Shown: positions 35,798 through 49,659, numbered from the stretch's first letter. The stretch: 64,000 nt of DNA from Oncomelania hupensis (GCA_036898135.1 CM072522.1:469189-533188), one strand, 5' to 3'. Numbers and translations: made by a program. The notes: a model not told the origin generated them from the sequence alone.

Positions 35798-35798
<1 letters not shown>
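35720..35798 (+). mobile_element. SINE 3'-end fragment (unit A)
   Basis: The order tggcttgtgttgggtcctg-atc, cgccttctcgag, agctggtaaagcgc parallels 18138-18200 of the tRNA-derived SINE. Here the 3' tail is the adjoining (AAT)n tract. Confidence 0.7.

Positions 35799-35875
<77 letters not shown>
35799..35875. repeat. (AAT)n microsatellite (unit A)
   Basis: About 25 AAT units; unit B has about 29 (51330-51416). It probably grew from the SINE tail. Confidence 0.95.
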
Positions 35876-35876
<1 letters not shown>

Positions 35877-36109
35877 TGGTGCAAATTGAAGTTTGCATTA
35901 TTAAATGTTAGGAACATGAATAAGAGTCTATAACAAAGTTAATAATATTGCATTGCCTTTGTTTGCTATAGTACTGCAATACTGAGCAAGCACACGTCTC
36001 AAACGAGCAACATTCGTTGCATCAACGTATTGATTGTGGCTGCTCAACCCAAGAAGAAGAAGAACCACATCTAAACCAGGCCTAATATGTGTCTTATCCT
36101 ACTGCGCAT

Positions 36110-36214
<105 letters not shown>

Positions 36215-36545
36215 GTACAAGTTCTCGCTAATTTATACCTAAAACCTATCAATTTAAGCTCAGATTGCAAGCAGTGCGTTCGGACTACACACTTTGATAT
36301 TAATTTTATGATCATAGGACAACGCCGGTCTTATTAATTATAAGAACACACTACAATCGACAACGCTGCACTCTTCTCTTGGTCAGTCTAGTGATACTCC
36401 GCAGAATTATACTAACTGAATTCTAGCGACTGTGACACACTTCAAAAGAGCCTGACTCCTTTGATCACAGAGTCAGAATACTTAGAAATTGTCTCAGTCA
36501 AGCAAGAAAGATGGCGCTGTTTATATAGTTTATAATTATAGTTAT

Positions 36546-36648
36546 AAATTGTGACCTGCCAATGTGTCATGACAAATCCAGGGCTAAATCCCTCATTTCA
36601 TTATGAGGGACGTGACCCAGGTTTTGTTATGACAGGTGACAATTGTTT
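36546..36648. repeat. Imperfect foldback hairpin (unit A)
   Basis: The left arm aattgtgacctg...tcatgacaaa pairs with the right arm ttttgttatgacaggtgacaattg, with an 8-nt bulge. A nested perfect stem ccctcat/atgaggg sits in the middle. The copy in unit B is at 52087-52189. Confidence 0.65.
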
Positions 36649-36802
36649 TACTAATGTTTAGGACGTTTTAATCTGATCCTTAATTAATTGTTGCCTCTGC
36701 TACAAACAGGAGGCTTACAAGAATTTGGATTTTGGATAGTATTCGTCACCCAGGCAGCCGAAATTCAGTTATGACTCGGATAAGAGTCTGATGATATGTC
36801 AT

Positions 36803-37012
36803 GAGGTCTCGTTTGTTCACGGACGCATTCCATCGCACGGACTTTAAAGATCCTGACGTTCGTGTCCTAGATGGGTGAGCGCCAATTACACAACTACACC
36901 CAGCAATCACTAGGTCCTTTCTCCCCCATCCCCCGTCGCTCAGGATTGTGCGTGCTCAGTTGTTTGGGCGTCAGACTATTCGCCCAAGGCAGCAGGCTCA
37001 ATCCTGTGTCAA
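36803..37012 (+). mobile_element. SINE body fragment (unit A)
   Basis: It matches the body of the SINE at 17935-18160: gaggtct-gt, acggactttaaagatcctgac, gtgtcc-aga-gggtgag, acacccagca, aggtcctt-ctcccccatc and caggattgtgc-ctcagttgt. The tRNA-like head and the 3' tail are missing. Confidence 0.8.
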
Positions 37013-37553
37013 AACCCTTGAAATGAACTAGCCGCTTAGGCCCTGTGGCTCAACAAATCCGTTGATCCTCAATCTTCAAGTGTGTGTGATGTGACAGCGA
37101 GAAACACCCTGTGTGTCAATGATCTTCTGGGTCTAAGAGGAAATTAGTTCAGGCGCATTCTCAGCAAATCTTTGCTGCTCTGGAGTATGGTGACAGTGAC
37201 TGTGAAAAGGAAGAGTGTCGTGTTACACTCTTCCCAAGCACAATACTTGACCTCTTGCAAGGACGGCCTACATGTGCTAACCGGCTATTATACAGCACAA
37301 GGGTTGAATCAGAAATTAAGGACAACAAGATCTCAAGCCAAGCCATACAAATGTATTTCCAGACTTTCACACTTACATATATCCGAAAAATAAACATTTT
37401 TAAAAGTGGTAATTGTCTTGACGGTGTGGTGACTCGGCTTTATCCTAACGAAACAAAATGAAAAGATGGAAAGATAGGTCACGATCTGAACTGTATGCAC
37501 GCGCGCGCGCACACACACACACACACACCCATACACACACACACACACGCACA

Positions 37554-37893
37554 CCTATCCTATTCTATCCTATCCTATCCCATAACTCGGAGGTCGTAGG
37601 GGCACCACAGATGATCGTTTAACCAGCGTACTCCATCTTTCCCTGTCCTCAGCAACCCTGATTGTTTCGCTCAGTGTCAAACCAGTCCATTCTCGAATGT
37701 TGTCCTCCCACCTCTTTTTCGGTCTCCCTCTTCTTCTACCTCCTTGCACTGTGCCTTGCAGAATAGTCTTTGCAAGGCCTGATGATCTGGTGACGTGGCC
37801 ATACCATCGGAGTTTCCGTTTCTTCACCACTGTTAGCAGGTCATCGTGTTGTCCAATGGCTTGTGTGATGGTCTGTCGGACTTCGTCATTGGC
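37554..37893 (-). mobile_element. Second RTE LINE 3' end in tandem with the main copy (unit A)
   Basis: On the minus strand this is a 5'-truncated copy of the LINE C-terminus (EVRQTITQAIGQHDD, then LRWYGHVTRSSG, GRRRGRPKKRWEDN, RERWSTLVKRSSVVP). It ends in its own TATCC-type tail (cctatcctattctatcctat on plus). It lies immediately downstream of the tail of the main LINE (37925-41250), from which it differs by a few substitutions. Confidence 0.9.
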
Positions 37894-37943
37894 TTCGACT
37901 TCATCACACGCACTCACACAATCAAAATCCTATCCCTATCCTC

Positions 37944-39830
37944 CTATCCTGTCCCGTAACCCGAAGGTCGTAGGGGCACCACAGATGATCGTTTAACCAG
38001 CATACTCCATCTTTCTCTGTCCTCAGCAGCCCTGATGGCTTCGCTCAGTGTCAAACCAGTCCATTCTCGAATGTTGTCCTCCCACCTCTTTTTCGGTCTC
38101 CCTCTTCTTCTACCTCCTTGCACTGTGCCTTGCAGAATAGTCTTTGCAAGGCCTGATGATCTGGTGACGTGGCCATACCATCGGAGTTTCCGTTTCTTCA
38201 CCACTGTTAGCAGGTCATCGTGTTGTCCAATGGCTTGTGTGATGGTCTGTCGGACTTCGTCGTTGGTGATGTGTTGGGTATAGGAAATGCCCAGAAGTCT
38301 TCTGTAGCACCTCATCTCCATGCTTTGTATTCTTCGTTGGAGATCTGCTGTGAGGGTCCATGCTTCGCAAGCATATAGGAAGATGGAGATGACAATGGAG
38401 CGCAGCAGTCTTACTTTGGAATGTAGACTGATGGTCCTGTCTTTCCAAATGGGCTTCAACCTTGTCAGGGCAGCAGTTGTTTGTCCGATCCTGGAGAGGA
38501 CTTCCTGTCGGGACCCATTATCTGATAAAATGGCTCCTAAATATTTGAAGCTATGCACTGTGTTGAGGGATTGGCCTTGGACTTTGATGTCCGCATTGAT
38601 GCCATTGGTGTTGTTGGTCATCATTTTGGTCTTCTCTCCACTTATTTCCATTCCATAGGCTCTGGAGGTGGTGTCAAGCATCTGTACCAGCTGTTGAAGT
38701 TCTTGTTCCTCTCCAGCCAATCCATCAATTTCATCTGCAAAACGAAGATTGGAGATTGCTCTACCCCCTATGCTGACTGTGCCTTCATGGTCTGCAAAAG
38801 CATCTGACATGATGCGCTCTAGGAAGATGTTGAAGAGTGTTGGAGAGAGTAGGCATCCTTGACGCACAACGATTCATGTTCTGAACCAGTTCCCGATGGC
38901 GCTGTTGTGGAGAACTGCACTGGTAGTCTGGTCATACAGGCTTTTGATGACTTCAATAATTTTAGGGCTGATGTTGTACACTTTCATTGTTGCCCATAGA
39001 GCTGCATGCCAGACTCGGTCAAACGCCTTCTTGAAGTCTATGAACACATGATATAGATGTTGTTGGTGTTGTAGGTATTTCTCACAGATTATTCTGAGGT
39101 TGAAAATCTGCTCAGTGGTACTTCTCCCTGCCCTGAATCCTGCTTGTTCTTCAGCTATGATTTGTTCAGCTTGGGGTTTCAACCTGTTGAGTATTATTTT
39201 CAGGAGGACATTGCTGGGATGGCTGATGAAGCTGATGGTGCGGTAATTTTCACACTCCTGAAGGTTACCTTTTTTGGGAAGAGTGATGACAAGCGACTGG
39301 GTCCATGGTATAGGCCACTCCCCACTCTGCCAGATCTTGTTACAGATAATGGTGAGGGCATCAATCATCGCTTCTCCTCTTGCTTGTAGCAGTTCCGCGG
39401 GTATGTTGTCCACTCCCGCTGACTTCCCTTTCTTTAGCGCTTGCACTGCTGCCTCAAATTCTTCCCGGAGAATTGGGAGGATTTCTTCTTCTTCTCTGTT
39501 CTCGGGACATGCTAGAACTGATGGGTCTCCATTTGGTGTATGGTTGTAAAGGTCAGAGCAGTACTCTGTCCATCTGTCCAAGACTTCTTGTTCTTCTGTA
39601 AGGCATATGCCAGATTTGCTTTGGATCGTGGAGACTTTGGGCTGTTTGACACTTGTCAGCCGCTTCACAGTCTGGTAGGCCTTCTTACTGTTGTTCTTGT
39701 TCAGACTGTTCTCTATTTCCTGGCATTGATCTTCTATCCAGTTTTCCTTTGCTGTGCGCATGCCTTTTCGGATGTCATTGTTGATTTTTCGGTAGACATC
39801 AGCTCCCTGTGAGGTGTTCTTTTTCTTTTT
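37944..39830 (-). pseudogene. RTE LINE reverse transcriptase region, inactivated (unit A)
   Basis: In order on the minus strand: AGVDNIPAELL, NYRTISFISH, EEQAGFRAGRSTTEQIFNL, motif A with HVFIDFKKAFDRVW, motif B with RQGCLLSPTLFN, motif C, motif D with EKTKMM, motif E with FKYLGAI, and a basic C-terminal tail with RWYGHVTRSSG and GRPKKRWEDN. An in-frame TGA (38874-38876) lies just before motif B. Motif C reads FADE instead of FADD (the E codon is at 38730-38732), removing a catalytic aspartate. A frameshift near 39820-39835, in an A-rich run, separates it from the endonuclease. All three changes are also present in unit B. Confidence 0.88.
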
Positions 39831-41037
39831 TTTATCTCTCTTCGTTTATCACACAGATCCAAAAGTTCAGGTGTGATCCACGGCTTCTTCTTTGGTCGGT
39901 GCTTGCCAAGGATCTCAGTGGCGGCATCTGTCACAGCTGAGTTGAAGGTGGTGGTCATGGTGTTGACATCTACTTCACCAGCCCCCAAAATGAGCAGTGG
40001 TGCAAATTTCCCTCCAATTGTGGCCTGAAATAGTTCTGCTACCTCCGGGTCTTGCAGTTTGTCCAAGTCGAACTTCAGTCTAGTGCACTTTGCTGTATTT
40101 ACTCTCTTCAAGTGGAGCCGGAAAGACATCATCACGAGATCGTGGTCACTTCCGATGTCTGCTCCTGGAAAAGTGCGTGTCCTGCCAATGTTGATGCTTG
40201 ATCTGAAGCGTTATTGACCATGATGTAGTCTATTTGGTTGTGATGCTCCCCGCCAGGACTGTGCCATGTCCATCGTCTGGAGTTTTTGTGGAGACCAAGC
40301 GTGTTTGCCAGTACCAGATTGTTGTATCTGGCAAACTCCAAGAGTCTCAGACCCCTGTCATTTGTCTCGTTGTTGCAGTGGGGTCCACATGTGTCTCCCC
40401 AGTTGTGGTGCGCATCTTGGCCAACCTTGGCATTCCAGTCGCCTTGCACTATGACCATGTCCTTCTTCGGCACTTGGTCAAGGACCGCCTGTAGATTTTC
40501 ATAAAAATCCTCCACTTCGCTGTCGTCATAGTCTGATGTTGGGGCATAGGCCTGGATGATGGTGATGTTGAAAGGGGCTGCTCTCAGGCGGATGGTAATG
40601 AGTCTACTGGAGACTGGGCGGCAACCCATGACAGTGGCTAGAATGTTCTTGTGGACCAAGAATCCAACGCCGTGTTCGTGCCTGTCATCTCTACCGCTGA
40701 AAGAGAGCTTGTGGCCTTTGTCGGTCGTTGTTTCACCTAGGCCTTTCCAGCGCAGTTCGCTGATGCCTAGAACGTTCCATCGATAGTGGTCCAACTCGTG
40801 GGCCAGTTCTAATTTTCCTTCCGCAGTTAGGGTCCTGACCTTCCAGGTTCCTATGACGATGTTGTTTCTCGTGCGGATCTTGCTAAATTGTCCATCAGTA
40901 GCATACTTAACACCTCCGTCCTGGTGGCCAACGGAAGGCGCGGTCCCTATGCCGGGCGACGACCGATCCGGTATGGAATTAGTGGATTGTGTCATCATGT
41001 AGTGTGTCTTGGGCAAAAAAGACCTGGCGGTGCCCAA
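39734..41037 (-). pseudogene. RTE LINE endonuclease region, inactivated (unit A)
   Basis: The N-terminal part has the endonuclease/exonuclease/phosphatase motifs ISELRWKG, YAPTSD, GDWNAKVG and WTWHSPGG followed by IDYIMV. In unit A the first motif reads GTWKVRTL, whereas unit B has GTWNVRTL, so the metal-binding Asn is lost. A 2-nt deletion near 40211 shifts the frame, so the SDH motif seen in unit B is read out of frame here. A codon is also missing at KLE-LAHE. Related host-genome ORFs are often labelled 'craniofacial development protein 2-like', which is a LINE-derived name. Confidence 0.87.
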
Positions 41038-41250
41038 TCCTCTCCAGGCTGTTGGCCACAGCCGAAATCCACGAATACAGTGTGGCTCGCCTTAGCCCTG
41101 AGCACATGGTCGTTGAACCTGTAGTAACGTGAGGTTCCTCCGCCCTGGCAGGTGACTTCTGTGTAGAAGACTTTCGCCCAGTGATGCCGTGCTAACATCA
41201 CCCCTGTTAGTCGCCTCTTACGACACGCCGGGAAACGTTGGGTCTATTCT

Positions 41251-42480
41251 ATTTAATGTCCGAACCCACAGAGCAAAATCAATCAAAATCGGATCAGACA
41301 ATTTTTAGATACCGCTCAAAACGTGTTTACAGAATGATGAAGCACAATGACCTCGACATTTGAGAAAGTACAAATACGAATGATCTAACATGCTTAGCAG
41401 TAGTAAGCGAAAAAAAAAAAAAAGAATTTCAGTAAAGGTATTCTTGATAGAAAGCAAAAGTATGTTTTTAAACAAACAAGTGAAATTCGGTGCGATGGAC
41501 CGACCGACTGACCGAAACCAGACTGCTAACTGAAGGGTGGCATATAAATTTGTAACGTTGAATGTGTGATCTTTGGGGCCTTAACGCTTACACATGAATT
41601 AAACGAGGTCGTTGAAAGCAAGTAGAATGGATCCGCGGTAGCAAAAAAAAGTGTATCCTGAGATACACACAGCCATTTGTATTACTAATAATAGGAAGGG
41701 CGGGATCAGACTGCTGCTTTGGCGAAACACATTGACCGCTCAAACGGTTTTTTTTTAAACCGCGTAAGAGCGAACGTGTAATTTTCCTTAAAATCGAAAC
41801 GAAATAGGCCTATGATAGATGAAATTTCCGCATATAATAAAATGGATCTAAATCAGTGACTTCCCAGTTACAGGACTGTATTTTTAGATGAAAAATGAAA
41901 ATATTATATATTGGTAGCTACGCGGTTTGGGAATAAACCGATTCAGATGCCGATTCGTTTCGCCAAAGACGCAGTCTGATCCCACCTTTCTATCTCTGGG
42001 CTATAACGCTTTAACTGCTACCGCTATGCTATCGAGGATCCCTTTATTTGTTGTCGCAGATCCATTCTAGTGGAGCGCCGAACGTAGGTCTCGGCGAATG
42101 TCAGCTGCGCAGTGTGACCCCAATCATGCCACACGTCATGGGACTGGATCAGCATTAGGATGCTCTGGGGTAAGTGGACAATCAGTGCCTTCTGCTGGTG
42201 CACCTACAGCGTTTTGCGAATACAAGTCACATTATTCTGAGACCAGCGAACCAGTTGACGATAAGGGGAAAATAATACGGTAACTCGTTGGCCAATCTGG
42301 GATTCGAACCAGGGACCTTTCCGATTTCGATATGTGTTCTTTGGATGTAGACTCCTCAATTTGGTAGACTGATGTCAAGTCTGTACCGACTGTGCGTGTT
42401 TCTCCTTCTAATCCGCTGTGAGTCAGCTACTGTGTATATAGGGTTGCAGTGTTGGTTACACATTGCAATTTCAAAGGGCT
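41251..42480. other. Unit A intergenic sequence with a possible tRNA-like B box
   Basis: At 42299-42317, on the minus strand, there is a B-box-like ggttcgaatccc with flanking complementarity. On the same strand, 41995-42030 resembles an A box (tagcatagcggtagc). This could be a decayed tRNA or SINE head. Words gggatcagactgc (41703) and gcagtctgatccc (41970) form an inverted pair about 270 bp apart. No gene was recognised. Confidence 0.4.
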
Positions 42481-42488
42481 TTCGAAAA

Positions 42489-44629
<2,141 letters not shown>

Positions 44630-44735
44630 ATGGTGAGTGCTTATACTGCCCGTCTGGGACACAGGGATGTGGGATCGAACCAACGAAGTCTGGAGCACGA
44701 GTTTTCTGCTCTACCAACTGAGATCGTTTTCGCTG
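44630..44735 (-). mobile_element. tRNA-derived SINE head fragment (unit A)
   Basis: On the minus strand, the A-box-like ctcagttggtagagcag (44706-44722) and the B-box-like gttggttcgatcccac (44669-44684) occur at tRNA-like spacing. The acceptor stem does not close, so it is a SINE head or decayed tRNA rather than a tRNA gene. Confidence 0.65.
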
Positions 44736-44786
44736 TCCTTTTCGCCCTTTTCGCTCTTTTCGTACTTTCTATACACCCAAGACAGC

Positions 44787-44973
<187 letters not shown>

Positions 44974-44974
<1 letters not shown>

Positions 44975-46140
44975 CGTGATTATGACTATACCAAAGAGTT
45001 TGCATTGTTTAATACGTAATTGGTGCGCACTCATCGTTTAAACACACTGAACTTCTACTTTTTTGGTTTGTTTTCTGTGGTAAATAAACACAGACTGCAA
45101 TTACAATTACAAAACTGAACTCTAAATTCGTCCATCCCGTTGAACTTATTTATATAAAGTTTTTTTTCTAAAAACCACCAAAGAGCTTATTAACTATTTT
45201 AAAAGGATCTGTAACATTAAATTCGTGAAAAAATTAACTTTAAAAAAATACTGGCTTTCAAAAAATAATTATAGATAAGCTGCATACGTAGTTATATGTG
45301 CAGCATTTAGGTATAAACTGGCAAATAAAAGTAGCCTAATGTTAATAGCATGTAACAACAGCTAGTTGTAACGAAAATGAGTACGAAACGAAATTGAAAG
45401 CACATTCAAGCATTCGAACAATTCTGGAACATAACTTGAGAATAGAAAACACATTTGGAGCAATTATTGATCCTTGATTTACCCATGTACATTTGAATAC
45501 GTTGAATATACCTTACCAACGCTGGTACATAAACTATATCTTTTGGGGTACAAAGTTGATGCATTATACCAGATACCTATGGTCCAGTTTGAAAGCAAAT
45601 GTGCATACCAGATCTATACTACCAAATGCGTTGCGTACATCAACGAAAATAATAAATGTATCAAATTAAGTCATCCTATGTGTACACAATAATAAAACGT
45701 CCTTAAATGGTAGGCTTATACCAAAACTATTATAATATAAAACAGAACAACATCCAAAGGCTCCGTCTTTAACTAAGGCCACTGAGACTATAATAACATT
45801 GTAGACATAGATTTAAAAAAAAACTAGAATGTGTCCCCCATACGCTTTATGTGTCCGGGGACGTTAATCTACCCAGTAACTAACTAACATTAAAAAAAAC
45901 TGTGTAGTGGGACTGGTTTCGGAAATCCGATCAATAGGCCATATTTCCGCTTTTGCTCGCGCCGCTAGTAATATTAGCATATCACTGTTACTATATTCAC
46001 GAAGAATGCAGTATATTTTGTTATAAACTATGAAACGTAGCAGAAAATGTCTTAAATGATTAAGTAACCGCTCAAACATCAAAAACAGGACTCATCGACG
46101 AGTGTGTACAGGTTCTTAAAATGTTGCCCGGACATCAGTT
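44974..46140. other. Unit A stretch, nothing recognised
   Basis: AT-rich sequence. The frame at 45474-45692 (MIYPCTFEYVEYT...) is open in both units but shows no domain, start context or splice pair that I can support. Confidence 0.45.
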
Positions 46141-46233
46141 GCCTCGATAGCGCAGTAGGTAGCGCGTCAGTCTCATAATCACTATAACGAAAGAGCTATC
46201 TGAAGGTCGTGAGTTCGATCCTCACTCGGGGCA
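46141..46233 (+). tRNA. tRNA-Met(CAT), elongator type, with a 20-nt intron (unit A)
   Basis: The 7-bp acceptor stem GCCTCGA/TCGGGGC is closed with one T-G pair. The D arm TAGCGCAGTAGGTAGCGCG and the T arm with GTGAGTTCGATCCTCAC are standard and contain the A and B boxes. The anticodon CAT is at 46174-46176. After A37 an extra 20 nt (46178-46197) interrupts the loop, at the usual intron site 37/38. Removing it leaves a 73-nt tRNA like animal elongator Met. In the intron GAG (46193-46195) can pair with loop bases 32-34 (CTC), placing a C32-G pair at the third base before the 3' splice site, as required for tRNA splicing. The TTTTTTT run at 46237 would terminate Pol III. Confidence 0.93.
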
Positions 46234-46236
46234 ATA

Positions 46237-46243
46237 TTTTTTT
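46237..46243 (+). terminator. Pol III terminator of tRNA-Met (unit A)
   Basis: Seven T residues starting four bases after the tRNA 3' end. Confidence 0.85.
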
Positions 46244-46589
46244 AAAATTTATAATCTTAGTTATTATTATTATTAGTTTATCCTTTTTTAAAAATAAAAA
46301 TTGTTTTGCATTTCTTCTACAAATTTTTTTTTAATAAAAATTTATTTTTCCATTTCCTACCTTTTTACAGGTTATGTTGTCTTATTATTCTAGTCCATTT
46401 TTGCCCTTTTTATAAGATAACCTATACCTTAAGCATACGTTAAGCAGTGTTAGAAACAGTGTTGCTTAACAAATTAAACACAAAACATTTACTATTCTTA
46501 TAGGGCACAAATTCAAGTTCACATAAATGCTAGAGGCTCGTCACAGACTGTGTGTGTAATTTTTTTTAATATATAGGCTTCGTTGCGTT

Positions 46590-46665
46590 GGGATCTGTAA
46601 AGTGCGTGCGATGGAATGCACAGGCTAGACCTCTACTAGACTCGGTTTATACTCTCGTCCGAAAC
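46590..46665 (-). mobile_element. SINE body fragment, inverted (unit A)
   Basis: The reverse complement matches 17925-17985 of the SINE: gagtataaaccgag-tctag, gcattccatc, and ctttacagatcc against ctttaaagatcc. Confidence 0.75.
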
Positions 46666-46734
46666 ATACCTATACGTACATGTATGTCAGTACAGGCAAC
46701 GACACCTTTGCCAGATCGGAAAGTTCGCCGAGGC

Positions 46735-46738
<4 letters not shown>

Positions 46739-46825
<87 letters not shown>
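46739..46825. repeat. (CT)n microsatellite (unit A)
   Basis: About 43 CT units; the unit B copy (62271-62350) is about 40 units. Confidence 0.96.
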
Positions 46826-46827
<2 letters not shown>

Positions 46828-47231
46828 GTAGCCCATCGACGCGTGAATAGGATAGGCAAAGTTGTCACAGCACAAGAATGCACCATGACCTCCAAAGATA
46901 GAAAAATGTAAACACAAGTGAAAGAAAGGCAAACACACCCTGCCTAGAAGCCTTGCAATGCTTCAACATGTAAAGGCACGTTTATCAATGATGGCCGAGG
47001 ATCAACGGTGAACAGCTTCTTCTGCAATGACGCCTCAGTGTAATGAGTTAAAGTGAATCTGAACTATATTTTTGAAGCAAATGTAACCGTGGTCCCTTTT
47101 TGTGGTACCTGTCAGTAAAAGTATTTGTATGGGTCAGAACTTCAGTAACAGGTACCCATTAACGCTTGTGCGACGATTAGCACCCTCTTGAACTTTGACT
47201 GGTGTATCCTATCAGCCAATAGATGATATTA

Positions 47232-47232
<1 letters not shown>

Positions 47233-47316
<84 letters not shown>

Positions 47317-47326
47317 CGATGATGAT
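47233..47326. repeat. (GAT)n microsatellite (unit A)
   Basis: About 30 GAT units with a single GAC interruption. The unit B copy at 62758-62846 is shorter by two units. Frames through it read as poly-Asp, poly-Met or poly-Ile and are not genes. Confidence 0.96.
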
Positions 47327-47561
47327 CATAACGACGATGATAGTCATTTGTGTCATAGCGCGGATACTCCATGCGACCATTGCATGCTCAGGACGCGTTC
47401 TGTTTCTCTTCAACACGTCTCCACACTGTTGAAGACGTCATTCATGGTTGGTTATTCCATTTCACACATATTGATGGGCTTTTCAATGCCTGATCGCTGG
47501 TACGCAATGTGTGCTACCGGTTTAATTCCTTATAACTGAAAGGAGAGAAAGTTAGATGACT

Positions 47562-47684
<123 letters not shown>

Positions 47685-47800
47685 AAGTGACAGAGAAAGT
47701 GAGAAAGAGAGAGAAATGGATTGAAGTTACGAATGATTGAGATAAATAAAGGTCTGGTTGAAAAGGAGACAGGAAAAAAAAGAGAAGAAAGAAAGGAAGA

Positions 47801-47842
47801 AAGAAGAAGAAGAAGAAGAAGAAGAAGAAGAAGAAGAAGAAG
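47801..47842. repeat. (GAA)n microsatellite (unit A)
   Basis: About 13 AGA/GAA units; the unit B copy (63311-63352) is of equal length. Confidence 0.93.
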
Positions 47843-48576
47843 ACGTTTAGCTTGCTTTAAGGCAGCTTTTCTTGCCAAAGAACCCAGATAAAATATATAC
47901 CCAAACGATGCCTCAAACACATCGTCAATGAACTGTAACGATAAGCATTTCAAGCACTGCAATAAAACGTCGAAAGAACCTCTGCTTAGTTTAAATTCAG
48001 TATACAGATACATTTGGAAAAAATGATTTAATTAATTAATACTCATTATGCCAATGTTTTGACGACACACATTTTATGGAAACATTAACAAATCAATCAA
48101 GTTCTGATTATCTACTCCAACTCCGTTAATAACATATTTGATAAGAACTATTATTTTCAACCTAGATTAATCGTCTTCATTACTGGCAGTTCTTTTGACT
48201 AGAAAAGTGAGCTGTATATAATTTCTTGAAGTTAATATTTTTTTTTTATTTTTAGTTTTATTTATTTATTTAATTACTATTTTATTTTTGGGGGGATGCC
48301 AAGTTTTAATTTAGTACAATAGTTAGGCTTACACGAACCAGATTAATTTGAAACAACACAAATCAGATCATAACTGGATAGCTTTGCGTATGATTGTTCC
48401 AAATCTGGCCAATTTACACAAGATGGGCGGGTTAATAACCTGATCGACTCTGCATCTACGTCAACATAATGAAAGCTGGGGAGAATTGCATCAAGTACAC
48501 CGCAAGAAAATAACCTCACACGATTGGTGAAAATAAAAATTATCTTCAGAGCGCGCACCCACTCCTCCATCTCACC
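47843..48576. other. Unit A stretch, nothing recognised
   Basis: AT-rich sequence without gene or repeat signal. The match to unit B continues through 48491, where the window end is reached in unit B. Confidence 0.5.
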
Positions 48577-48581
48577 ACGTC

Positions 48582-48645
<64 letters not shown>
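48577..48645. repeat. (CT)n microsatellite (unit A, beyond unit B window end)
   Basis: About 33 CT units; the unit B counterpart would fall outside the window. Confidence 0.95.
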
Positions 48646-48648
<3 letters not shown>

Positions 48649-49659
48649 CCGTCTCCATTCCGGTTGCGGTCACAACCTTCCTACCATTTCACCATCTTAG
48701 GACAGGAAGCCGGAAGGAAGAAAGGCCTTCTCGCAGTCCACAACACGGGAAGATCAAACCCACCTACCCACACAGTGTTCAGGTTTGACCCAAATTGGAA
48801 TCACTTAAAAGTGAATCCGAAGCGTTTGTTTATTGGTTTCTTCTTCAAACATTGACACCAGTTGCGGTGTGTATAGCGACGTGGTTCGGGCTCACACTAG
48901 AACAGTTTCGTTTTATCATAACCACGTCGAGACCCTACAGTACTTGGATGGGAACGTATTCCTTGGATGCTACCCCTGAGCGACACAATGAATGAAACAC
49001 ACACCTCAGTCCACCCAGCTGTGAATGGGTACACGGAGGAGGTAAGGCAGCGAGGGAGAGGAGATGGATACCGCCCTCAAGAAGCTGGCCCAGAGAACAG
49101 GGAGGTCCTAAACACCTCTCCCTCTCTCAGCGGCAACAACAACAACAAAATATATAAATAACCTCAGATCCACTTTAAAACCCGTACGATTGAATGCATG
49201 TGCGCACAGACTAGACCTCGGTTTATACTCTCTCCCGAAATGGTAGGCCTACTCCTATTCCTAGGAAAACTGGAATGGCCATCACCGTCACTTATCGCTA
49301 ATGACAATCGGGGCGAGGTTTGTGTGCACGTGCAAGTGCAAAGAGCGGATGATGAGTAAACAGTGCGAACGTGCCAAGGCATTCCCCGTTTGTGCCATCA
49401 TCTAGTGGAGGACCATAGAGTGATGTCGTCGTTATTACTAGCTGAGAGCATGCAAACAATCGTTAACTTATCATTGCTGTGAAGTATAGTTGAGGGCTAT
49501 AGGGCTCCCTCATCATGAAACGAGACTGCAAAATGCTAACGATCCACAGTAACTCGCTCGAACAAAAGTCATCCAGCCACGACCTCATCAACAAAGAGTG
49601 TTTAAAATAAGCATTGACAGTTAAATGTCTACACCCACCGTTGATGATGTTGGGCTACT
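48646..49659. other. End of unit A; only a SINE fragment recognised
   Basis: At 49160-49240 an inverted fragment matches the SINE body (gactagacctcggtttatactct; reverse complement of 17925-17950). Otherwise no gene is supported; several overlapping open frames lack splice or domain evidence. Confidence 0.5.
49160..49240 (-). mobile_element. SINE body fragment, inverted
   Basis: The words agatccactttaaa, gaatgcatgtgcgcacagac and tagacctcggtttatactct are the reverse complement of the SINE body near 17920-17985. Confidence 0.75.

Larger units (their letters stand above)
37925..41250 (-). mobile_element. RTE-clade LINE, nearly complete but inactivated (unit A)
   Basis: It carries an apurinic-type endonuclease region followed by reverse transcriptase and a C-terminal basic region, in the order of RTE-clade LINEs. 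The 3' end is a TATCC-type tail. The 5' part has the word cgtaagaggcgactaacaggg (plus strand, reverse complement at about 41208-41228). It is 3.3 kb long. The 5' boundary is approximate because no target duplication was found. Confidence 0.88.

Noticed and set aside
44630..44735. Possible tRNA gene on the minus strand
   Set aside because: The boxes are present but the acceptor stem is absent; it is better explained as a SINE head.
47195..47539. Open frame with a poly-aspartate run (and poly-Met/poly-Ile in other frames)
   Set aside because: It is a translation of the (GAT)n microsatellite; the length differs between the two units and there is no gene context.
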